Positions 10,589-16,932 of a stretch of DNA of 64,000 nt are shown here, in pieces. The DNA comes from Rhodoferax sp. (GTDB taxonomy: Bacteria; Pseudomonadota; Gammaproteobacteria; Burkholderiales; Burkholderiaceae_C). The notes below the pieces were generated by a model, which did not search any database, was not told the DNA's origin, and saw nothing but the letters and a program-made list of their open reading frames with translations. The DNA is taken from positions 124,001 to 188,000 of the forward strand of contig NZ_JAQTXM010000001.1 of the NCBI RefSeq assembly GCF_028688795.1, given 5' to 3'. The first letter of the stretch is position 1. Each line of letters opens with the position of its first letter. Position numbers and translations under genes: made by a program.

Positions 10589-11907
10589 AAGGCTTGATAA
10601 ATCACGGTTCGCTCCACCAACCGGTCATCGCCCAACACAATCATCGAAAACAGCAATTCGTCCAGGCTGCTGGCCAGCGCCGTTTTACGCGCCAGCAGCG
10701 GCGTGGCCTGCGGGTTCAGCACCACGAAGTCAGCCTCACAACCCGGTTGCAGGTTGCCCACCACACCTTCCAGCCCCAAAGCCCGCGCAGCACCGGCCGT
10801 GTGCTGCCACCACAGGTGTTGCGGCGACAGTGACAACCCCGCTTTGGTCTGCCCTTCGCGCCCGACGTAATAGGCCGCCAGCATGGTGTGAAACGGGCTG
10901 AAGCTGGTGCCGCCGCCCACGTCATTGGCCAGCCCGTACTGAAAGCCCACGCGGTCAGCCCCGGCGTAGTCGAAAAAACCACTGCCCAGAAACAAGTTGC
11001 TGGTCGGACAGACGGCAGCGGCAGCTCCGGCATCACGCATCAGCGCCCGGTCAGCGTCGTCAAAGTGGATGCAGTGCGCGTAAATGGCGCGCTGGCGCAG
11101 CAGGCCAAAGTCGGCATAGGTGGCCAGGTAACTGCTGGATGTCGGAAAAAGATCGCGCGCCCAGGCAATCTCCTCGTGGTTTTCTGCCACGTGGGACTGA
11201 ATCCAGACATCCGGGTAACGCGCCGCCAACTCGCCCGCCCCACGCAACTGGGCGTCGCTGCTGGTGGGTGCAAAACGCGGCGTGATGGCGTAGCCCAGGC
11301 GGTCCACACCATGCCAGCGTGCAATCAGAGCTTGCGTGTCGAGCAGGCTTTGCTCGGTGGCATCTGTGCCGCCCCTGACCGAAGGCTGGTTGAGCAGGTC
11401 GACTGGGGCATGGCGGTCCATCAGACACAGGCCAGTGATCAGGCGCAGCTTGTGCTTTTGCGCCTCCGTAAACAAGGCGTTGACAGATGTGGGATGCGAG
11501 GTCGCAAACGTGAGCGCCGTCGTGACCCCGTTGCGCAGCAATTCAGCTATAAAAAAAGTAGCTGCTTGCGTACAGTATTCGGGGCTTGAGAAGCGTTTTT
11601 CTTCAGGAAACGTGTAATTTTCCAGCCACGGCAGCAAGCCTTCAGCCGGTGAGCCAATCACGTTGGTTTGTGGGTAGTGGCTGTGCAAGTCCACGAACCC
11701 GGGGGCGATGATGCGGCCCGGCCAGTGCGTTACCGGCACATCGGCAAAGCGGGGCTGCAGCGCGCGGTAAGGCCCCACAGCCAGCACCACCTGGGTACCC
11801 TGGGCGTTGGGTCCGACCACCAGCAGGCCGTCGTCCTCAAACACGGCCAATTGATGCGGGTCACCCTCAGGTGCAAAACGAAGAATGGCGGCGCGGTAAG
11901 CTTTCAT
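10585..11907 (-). CDS. guaD: Guanine deaminase
   Basis: 440 residues, as expected. The amidohydrolase metal site starts with PGFVDLHSHYPQTN (H75 and H77), and SHVAENHEEI, IYAHCIHF and NDVGGGTSFSPFHTMLAAYY are guanine deaminase hallmarks; the last supplies the metal aspartate. It hydrolyses guanine to xanthine and ammonia in the cytoplasm. Xanthine is the substrate of the xdhAB product 19 kb away. The gene is transcribed alone. A segment at about residues 107-121 (EYCTQAATFFIAELL) is encoded by DNA that resembles the dispersed repeat of this window. Confidence 0.93.
   Translation of the reverse strand: MKAYRAAILRFAPEGDPHQLAVFEDDGLLVVGPNAQGTQVVLAVGPYRALQPRFADVPVTHWPGRIIAPGFVDLHSHYPQTNVIGSPAEGLLPWLENYTFPEEKRFSSPEYCTQAATFFIAELLRNGVTTALTFATSHPTSVNALFTEAQKHKLRLITGLCLMDRHAPVDLLNQPSVRGGTDATEQSLLDTQALIARWHGVDRLGYAITPRFAPTSSDAQLRGAGELAARYPDVWIQSHVAENHEEIAWARDLFPTSSSYLATYADFGLLRQRAIYAHCIHFDDADRALMRDAGAAAAVCPTSNLFLGSGFFDYAGADRVGFQYGLANDVGGGTSFSPFHTMLAAYYVGREGQTKAGLSLSPQHLWWQHTAGAARALGLEGVVGNLQPGCEADFVVLNPQATPLLARKTALASSLDELLFSMIVLGDDRLVERTVIYQAF
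11546..11588 (-). repeat. Weak repeat-like segment inside guaD
   Basis: On the plus strand the DNA reads TAAAAAAAGTAGCTGCTTGC followed 17 bases later by GGGGCTTGAG, close to the ATAGCTGCTTGCGC ... GGGCTAGAG pattern of the window's dispersed repeat. The protein keeps normal family length here, so this may be chance or a substitution rather than an insertion. Confidence 0.3.
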
Positions 11908-12054
11908 AGGGTTTGGAGCTTACCCAATTTCCGCCGCATGCATGGATTGCCGCGCTTCGCTCGCCATGACGGCCAAAAATTAGCAATGACCAGGCACGCT
12001 GCAACGTGGCAGTCCATTGCTTCCAAATTGCATGGCTGCTGCGATAATGCCGCC

Positions 12055-12609
12055 ATGAAAAATACCCTGCAAACTTCACTTTTGACACTTTGGCGCCCAA
12101 TTTTGGCGATGTTGATCGTCATCACCGCGTCCAATTACCTGGTGCAATTTCCCATCAACGACTGGTTGACTTGGGGTGCGTTCACCTTCCCGGTGGCCTT
12201 TTTGGTCACAGATTTAACCAACCGCGCCGTTGGGGCAAGCGCTGCGCGCCGCGTCGCCTGGACCGGCTTTGCCATTGCCGTGCTGGTGTCGCTGGCCTTG
12301 GCGCCCTGGCGCATTGCCGTGGCTTCTGGCGTGGCGTTCATCGTGGGCCAGTTGCTGGACATCGTGGCCTTCAACAAGCTGCGCACCATGTCGTGGTGGA
12401 AAGCGCCACTGATTGGCTCGGTGGTGGCGTCTGTAGTCGACACCGGCATCTTCTTCTTTCTGGCCTTCTACGGCTCCGACATGAACTGGCTGATGCTGGC
12501 CACGGGTGACCTTGGCATCAAGTGGCTGATGGCCGCCGTGCTGCTGGCGCCCTACCGCCTGATGCTGCCGCGCCTGCAGCTTTGGGTGCCTGCGCAGCCA
12601 CACGCTTAA
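12055..12609 (+). CDS. yhhQ: YhhQ/VUT-family queuosine-precursor transporter
   Basis: 184 residues from the ATG at 12055; the frame is open far upstream but the start MKNTLQTSLLTLWRP fits the family. About six hydrophobic segments are visible, with the characteristic WLTWGAFTFPVAFLVTDLTN, GVAFIVGQLLDIVAFNKLR and PLIGSVVASVVDTGIFFFLA. E. coli YhhQ takes up the queuosine precursors preQ0 and preQ1. No queuosine-type riboswitch is apparent in the 147 bp upstream. It has its own terminator. Confidence 0.85.
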   Translation: MKNTLQTSLLTLWRPILAMLIVITASNYLVQFPINDWLTWGAFTFPVAFLVTDLTNRAVGASAARRVAWTGFAIAVLVSLALAPWRIAVASGVAFIVGQLLDIVAFNKLRTMSWWKAPLIGSVVASVVDTGIFFFLAFYGSDMNWLMLATGDLGIKWLMAAVLLAPYRLMLPRLQLWVPAQPHA

Positions 12610-12674
12610 TCAACCTATTTTCCGAAGATACCCGGTTGTAGCAGGCCTTCGAAAAACTGCACTGTTTCACTTGA

Positions 12675-12701
12675 AGGGCGTCCAGACGGACGCCCTTTTT
12701 C
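12675..12701 (+). terminator. Rho-independent terminator after yhhQ
   Basis: Arms AGGGCGTCC (12675-12683) and GGACGCCCT (12688-12696) pair perfectly around AGAC and are followed by TTTTT. Confidence 0.85.
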
Positions 12702-12747
12702 TTGACCTTGCGCCAGCACCAAGCGCCGCTGTGCGACGATATGCCGC

Positions 12748-13266
12748 ATGTCTCTTTTGCCCGATCCGTCCTCAACCCCAACGTTGGCCCAGGAATGCGG
12801 CCTGCAACGCCCCGGCCAGGGCTGGTGGGCGTGGCTGCGGGACCCTCATGGCATGTTGGCGCTGCTGGCCGCCGTGCCGATCTGGCTGGCCCTTGCCTTG
12901 TGGGTTGGTCCAGCCATGCGCCATCCCGCCGGGGTGTTGGCCTGGGTCTCATTCATAGTGATTCAACCCGTGCTTGAAGAACTTGTGTTTCGCGGCATCT
13001 TGCAGGGGCAGGCGCTGCGACTCAGCAGCCGGCAGGGCCAGGCGCTGCGGTTGGGCCCGGTCACGCTGGCCAATGTGCTGGTCACGGTGGGTTTTGTGGC
13101 CTTGCACTTGCGTGCCCAGCCGCTGGCCTGGGCGCTGGCTGTGGCCGGGCCGTCGCTGGTGCTGGGTCACCTGCGCGAGCGTATGGCAAGCGTCTGGCCG
13201 GCCATGCTGGTGCATGCTTACTACAACGCCGGCTTTGGACTGGCAGCGCTGCTGGTTCAGACCTGA
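12748..13266 (+). CDS. CPBP-family glutamic intramembrane protease, JDVT-CTERM system type (MrtJ-like)
   Basis: 172 residues. The CPBP/Abi catalytic pattern is complete: EELVFRG (E77, E78, R82), FVALH (F116, H120) and HAYYN (H156, N160), each within hydrophobic segments. The short form, only about five membrane spans, matches the protease paired with JDVT-CTERM sorting tails in Janthinobacterium, Delftia, Variovorax and relatives. The next gene, convergent and 74 bp away, encodes a JDVT-CTERM-like tail, which supports the assignment. The protease would cut the C-terminal membrane anchor of its substrates. Without that context it would simply be called a CPBP protease. Confidence 0.75.
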   Translation: MSLLPDPSSTPTLAQECGLQRPGQGWWAWLRDPHGMLALLAAVPIWLALALWVGPAMRHPAGVLAWVSFIVIQPVLEELVFRGILQGQALRLSSRQGQALRLGPVTLANVLVTVGFVALHLRAQPLAWALAVAGPSLVLGHLRERMASVWPAMLVHAYYNAGFGLAALLVQT

Positions 13267-13271
13267 TAACA

Positions 13272-13301
13272 AAAACACCGCCTGGCAACAGGCGGTGTTT
13301 T
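13272..13301. terminator. Bidirectional terminator between convergent genes
   Basis: AAAACACCGCCT (13272-13283) and AGGCGGTGTTTT (13290-13301) are perfect 12-base arms around GGCAAC. The A and T runs at the two ends allow termination in both directions, for the protease gene and the JDVT-CTERM fragment. Confidence 0.85.
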
Positions 13302-13339
13302 GATGTCAACGGGGCGGCAAAGCCCCGATGGATGCGGCC

Positions 13340-13705
13340 TTAGCTGCGGCGGGTGCGGCGCACGCCCCAGCCAATCAGGCCAAGTGCGGCCAGCAGTGGC
13401 AGCATCGGGTCGACCGGGCGCTCAGCCGTGGCGGCCGAGCAGCCACCGCCGGCGTCGTCTTTCTCATTCACCATCGCCGCGGTCAGCACAGTCTTCTTCG
13501 GAGCGACATAACTGAACGCCGGCGTCGTGGCTGTGAAGTTGGTGTCGTCGTACCAGACGCGGGCGAACCTGGCCTCATGCACGCCGTCGGCCTGCTGGGC
13601 CCACACCGAGTACAGGGTGTCACCAGCCGGGGTCATGGCCAGGCTGGCCTCTTCTGCGGCCACACCGATGCAAATGCGAATTGTCATGCCGCGTGGCAGA
13701 GACAT
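13340..13705 (-). pseudogene. JDVT-CTERM sorting-domain protein, C-terminal fragment
   Basis: 121 residues. The tail is GGGC (C89), VDPMLPLLAALGLIGWG (98-114) and RRTRRS: a conserved cysteine, a DP..LPLL hydrophobic helix and a basic end, as in JDVT-CTERM anchors. The part before it (IRICIGVAAEEASLAMTPAG) looks like the end of a beta-rich extracellular domain. There is no signal peptide at the ATG, and an in-frame stop lies immediately upstream, so the export signal and most of the body are missing. It is best read as the remains of a longer surface protein, a substrate of the neighbouring protease. Confidence 0.7.
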
Positions 13706-13803
13706 TGTTTAAATGAGAACCCGTGTAAGAGCGCTGGCACGCACAACACGTGGCCAGTCCGCTTGACGTGTGGATTCAAGTTTTAGCAACGTGGGAGAAG
13801 CAT

Positions 13804-14334
13804 ATGAAAGTACGAAAAATTGGCGTTTCACGGTGGGTACTGGCTGCCGCCGCTTCACTGTTGGTTGCCGGTATGAGCACAAGCACATTCGCGCAGGATC
13901 AAACCCGTGACCAACTCAGGGACCACACCGGGGATCAAACACCGGACAGGACCCGTGATCGAGACCGGTTGCGTGATCCTATTTACGGCAGCCAGTTGAT
14001 GACGTCGCAAGAGCGCACGAAGTATCAGGCCCAAATGCGGACCCTAAAAACCGAGCAAGAGCGCGAAGCCTTCCGCTTGGAGCACCATCAACAAATGCAG
14101 GAGCGGGCCAGGCTTCAGGGCGTGACATTGCCTGAAACACCGCCAAATCCGCGTCCCGGAAAGGGAGGAGGGCCGGGTTACGGCAGCGGCGCAGGCCCTG
14201 GCCCGAGTGCAAACACGGGCACCAGCACAGGTCCTGGCCCGAGTGCAAGCACAGGCACCAGCACAGGCCCTGGCCCGAGTGCGAACACGGGCACCAGCAC
14301 AGGTCCTGGCCCGAGTGCTGGCAACAAGAAGTAG
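13804..14334 (+). CDS. Secreted protein of unknown function with GPGPSANTGTST tail repeats
   Basis: 176 residues from the ATG at 13804, preceded by GGGAGAAG. The signal peptide is MKVRKIGVSRWVLAAAASLL with a cut likely after STFAQ. Then come an Arg/Asp-rich stretch, the conserved block IYGSQLMTSQERTKYQAQMR and EHHQQMQERARLQGVTLP (about residues 59-115, seen in many small betaproteobacterial periplasmic proteins), and a low-complexity tail with three perfect-length 12-residue repeats. The mature function is not known. The signal peptide resembles that of the truncated ORF at 18821. Confidence 0.75.
   Translation: MKVRKIGVSRWVLAAAASLLVAGMSTSTFAQDQTRDQLRDHTGDQTPDRTRDRDRLRDPIYGSQLMTSQERTKYQAQMRTLKTEQEREAFRLEHHQQMQERARLQGVTLPETPPNPRPGKGGGPGYGSGAGPGPSANTGTSTGPGPSASTGTSTGPGPSANTGTSTGPGPSAGNKK
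14194..14319 (+). repeat. 36-bp in-frame tandem repeat
   Basis: Three 36-bp units (14194-14229, 14230-14265, 14266-14301) and half a fourth encode GPGPSA(N/S)TGTST. The units differ by a few bases only, so the array is recent and likely to vary in copy number between strains. Confidence 0.9.
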
Positions 14335-14363
14335 CCCTGCGTTTTATTAGAGATGCTGTCTAG

Positions 14364-14389
14364 CCCGTTCGCGCCAACGCGCGAACGGG
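14364..14389 (+). terminator. Hairpin after the repeat-tailed gene
   Basis: CCCGTTCGCG (14364-14373) and CGCGAACGGG (14380-14389) pair perfectly around CCAACG. It lies 30 bp after the stop codon. No T-run follows, so its termination efficiency is uncertain. Confidence 0.5.
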
Positions 14390-14558
14390 TGTCAAGACTA
14401 CCTGTCACTGTTTTCTAATGGCCGCCAACAGGCTGGATTCTCGGCTGCGTCAGTCGACCCAGATGCGCTCATGTGCTCACATATCTGTCAGTGCTTGCAC
14501 AGCGCAGCCGAGTGAGGGTCACGCTCGGCTTCATCCGTTCTATCTCGCAATTCAATAG

Positions 14559-15011
14559 TGTGTTTGTCAACGCGCAGACAAGCCAGGCCAGCGGGCCTGT
14601 CAAGAGACCATCAAACAAAGTGAGCGAGCCGCGCAGGAAGTGCTGCGAGTCAAGACATCCGGCGATGTTTTTGACGTTCAGTGGCACACCCAAGGCAAAT
14701 CTGCACCATGGGGCAACTGGCCCGCTTCACTTAATTATTAGGAGTCAGCGGCCTATTTGAACGCTGCTACAAAGCTGAGCACTCATGGACGAGTCAACAA
14801 GATCGTGCTGACCTTAACCCACGACACAGTCAAGTAGATCAAGGCCATGATCGCCACTGTCCGTGCGGGTATTGAGCACATTAGGAACACTGCGCCGCAG
14901 TTATAAGAATCACAACGCTGGTTTGCCTTGGCACGCTATATCGCCGACAAAGTTCTCGCTTTAAACCCCACACCTCAGCTCCTACTGCAACGGAATAACT
15001 TTGGAAAATAG
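14559..15011 (+). pseudogene. Decayed coding sequence of unknown identity
   Basis: Frame 3 gives a coherent, protein-like sequence interrupted by in-frame stops at 14739, 14835 and 14904 and ending at 15009. Recognisable stretches include CQETIKQSERAAQEVLRVKT, VFDVQWHTQGKSAPWGNWPA, IKAMIATVRAGIEHIRNTAP and WFALARYIADKVLALNP. Amino-acid composition and third-base pattern look coding. I do not recognise the family; a mobile-element protein is possible because an IS element and palindromes follow. The upstream limit is uncertain, with a further stop at 14556. Confidence 0.45.
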
Positions 15012-15149
15012 GAAAAATTGCCAGCGTGCAGCGAAAAGTGTCGGAAAAAATGACAGTGGGGAAATTTTTTTATTCTTCTCGACAAAAAAATGACAGAAAA
15101 ATCACCGTTTTGAAGATGGATTTCGCACGTCTGTTCGGCTGATCTTGGA

Positions 15150-15184
15150 AATAGGTACTGACATTTTCAATGTCAGTACCTATT
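15150..15184. repeat. Perfect 16-bp inverted repeat
   Basis: AATAGGTACTGACATT (15150-15165), spacer TTC, then its exact reverse complement AATGTCAGTACCTATT (15169-15184). The half-site TGACAT is shared with other motifs in this stretch. Confidence 0.9.
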
Positions 15185-15328
15185 GATGCGATGACCAATT
15201 GTGAATTAACAATTGACTACCAATTACAGGCTGCGGTATCAAAATTGTTCGACATGTGATGACCAAGTTTTGTCGGAAATATTGACATATTCGATGTCAT
15301 TTGTGACACAACATCACTACACAATTTA

Positions 15329-15354
15329 TAAGTCATTGATTAATCAATGACTTA
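15329..15354. repeat. Perfect 26-bp palindrome
   Basis: TAAGTCATTGATT is followed at once by its reverse complement AATCAATGACTTA. There is no spacer. It is a strong candidate for a dimeric protein-binding or resolution site. Confidence 0.9.
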
Positions 15355-15534
15355 CAACCCTTTTCCGTCATGGGCATAGTTGATGCTCTGAACTCAGCCA
15401 CGCGATTGACGGGGCGATATCTCATGAAGTAGGTGATGCACCCCGCAATAGCGTGTTTGAGTCTCAACTTTATTAGGGAATTGCCATGCTAAAAACATAC
15501 AAACATGCTGCCATAGACCTCGTGTCCAGATAAA

Positions 15535-16925
15535 GCAACTTCTTTTCTGTAAATTACCGGAATCTGGTTTTGGTCTGTTGTGAATAAGCGGGGTCAGGGT
15601 TTCATAGTCAGATAGATCTTTGCGGTCATCCACTCCTCGTCTTGTTCAGCCAAGATGGCCGTGACCAGTCGTAGGCAACTGGCGGTGTTGGGAAACAGGG
15701 TTGCTACCCGCGTTCGACGTTTGATCTCTTTGTTGAGCCTCTCCAGCCCATTGGTCGTGCGCATGCGCACCCGGTGCTCTGGCGGCAGTGCGAACACCGC
15801 AAAACCTTCGGTCAGATTCGTCTCGGCCCAAACGGCCAATTTGGGGTGCTCTGTTCTCCAACTCTGAATCGCCTGACCCAACAACCTGTTGGCCTCGTTC
15901 ACATCAGGCGCATTGAAGATGGCGCGAATGGTGCGCGCCACAGGCACTCTGCGGTCGAGCTTGGATACATAACCCTGAGCGTTGTGCTGCAGGTGAAACT
16001 GGCAGCGCTGCCAGGGTACACCTGCAAACAAGGCTTTGCGCGCCGCCTTGAGTCCGCCGTGGTCATCACTGGCAATGAACTTGACACCACGCAGGCCGCG
16101 CTGAATCAGGCTGTCCAGAAACGCCCGCCAGTGCACCTCTGCCTCGGACAATGCAACCGACACGCCCAGCACTCGCCGGTGGCCACTTGCTGTGACGCCA
16201 ACAGCCACCAACACGGCGCAGTCCACTACTTGGCCTGCCTCGCGCACACGTTCATAGCGTGCATCGAGTAACAGGTAGGGTGTCTCATCCAGAGGCCGGT
16301 TGCGCCAGGCTTGAAGCCCGATATCGAGCTTCTCGGCACAGCGGCTGATCTGCGTCGATGAGACACTGACCTCGGGGCCAACGAGCTTTTGCAAGACCTC
16401 GATGACTTTGCGTGTGGAGACGCCTTGCACGTACATCTCAGCCAGCGCCAGATTGACCGACTGCTCAGAGCGGCTGCCGCGCTCCAGCGCGCTGGGGTAA
16501 AAACCACCGCTCCTCACCTGTGGCACCTCAAAGGTGATTTCGCCCATGCGGGTAAGCATCGTCTTGGGCTTGTAGCCGTTGGCTTGGTCGATACGCTGGG
16601 CACTGCGTTCGTAGGGCATGGCCTGCAGATGCTGGGCGCGCTCAATGCGTGAGGCTTCGTTGACGAGGATGCGAAGCGCTTCGCCCGCACCATCAAGACC
16701 GTTGGCAAGTAAGCAGGCATAGGCATCGTGCAATGGCTGGGAAACGTCTTCGAGATTGGCTCTTTGGGCCATGATAAATTCTTTCTGGATGGTCAAGGCA
16801 AGCGCCAGACTTCGGGGGGGCGCCTCCGGCGGCCTGGCAGGGGCCTGATTTTAAAAATCCCAAAAACCAGAAACCGACCAATCCGTCGGATTCAATGCTC
16901 GGGGAAATTACAGAAAGAATGTTGC
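15535..16925 (-). mobile_element. IS256-family insertion sequence
   Basis: A 1391-bp element is bounded by imperfect inverted ends: left GCAACTTCTTTTCTGTAAAT (from 15535) and, on the opposite strand, right GCAACATTCTTTCTGTAATT (ending 16925). One transposase gene fills it. No clear 8-9 bp target duplication is seen next to these ends, so the boundary may be off by a few bases or the insertion may be old or rearranged. The right end stops 8 bp before the GTG of the PEP-CTERM gene. Confidence 0.75.
15594..16772 (-). CDS. IS256-family transposase
   Basis: 392 residues from the ATG at 16772 (MAQRANLEDV); an alternative start at 16796 adds eight residues. This is full family length. The DDE core shows YLLLDARYE, then FIASDDHGGL with WQRCQFHLQHN, and the C-terminal TTNGLERLNKEIKRRTRV that carries the catalytic glutamate. 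No frameshift or stop interrupts it, so the enzyme is probably active. It moves the element by a copy-paste or cut-paste route typical of the family. Confidence 0.93.
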   Translation of the reverse strand: MAQRANLEDVSQPLHDAYACLLANGLDGAGEALRILVNEASRIERAQHLQAMPYERSAQRIDQANGYKPKTMLTRMGEITFEVPQVRSGGFYPSALERGSRSEQSVNLALAEMYVQGVSTRKVIEVLQKLVGPEVSVSSTQISRCAEKLDIGLQAWRNRPLDETPYLLLDARYERVREAGQVVDCAVLVAVGVTASGHRRVLGVSVALSEAEVHWRAFLDSLIQRGLRGVKFIASDDHGGLKAARKALFAGVPWQRCQFHLQHNAQGYVSKLDRRVPVARTIRAIFNAPDVNEANRLLGQAIQSWRTEHPKLAVWAETNLTEGFAVFALPPEHRVRMRTTNGLERLNKEIKRRTRVATLFPNTASCLRLVTAILAEQDEEWMTAKIYLTMKP

Positions 16926-16932
16926 ACTAACC

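Larger units (their letters stand above)
15012..15534. other. AT-rich non-coding stretch with repeated TGTCGGAAA-TGACA motifs and palindromes
   Basis: No gene is supported here. It is clearly more AT-rich than its surroundings. Related blocks recur in direct orientation: TGTCGGAAAAAATGACAG near 15038, TCGACAAAAAAATGACAG near 15078 and TGTCGGAAATATTGACAT near 15269, together with ATTGACATATTCGATGTCAT. The two strongest palindromes are listed separately. The arrangement resembles recombinase-binding ends or a multi-site regulatory region of a lost mobile element. Confidence 0.5.

Noticed and set aside
11930..11980. ATTGCCGCGCTTCGCTCGCCATGACG, which resembles a common bacterial dispersed repeat
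   Set aside because: Only a single copy occurs in this window, so repeat status cannot be shown here.
12055..12609. Possible preQ1 riboswitch upstream of the yhhQ-like gene
   Set aside because: The 147 bp upstream show no preQ1-type pseudoknot pattern, so none is claimed.
15361..15534. Possible small genes left of the IS256 element
   Set aside because: Short frames exist on both strands but have no start context, domain or coding bias.
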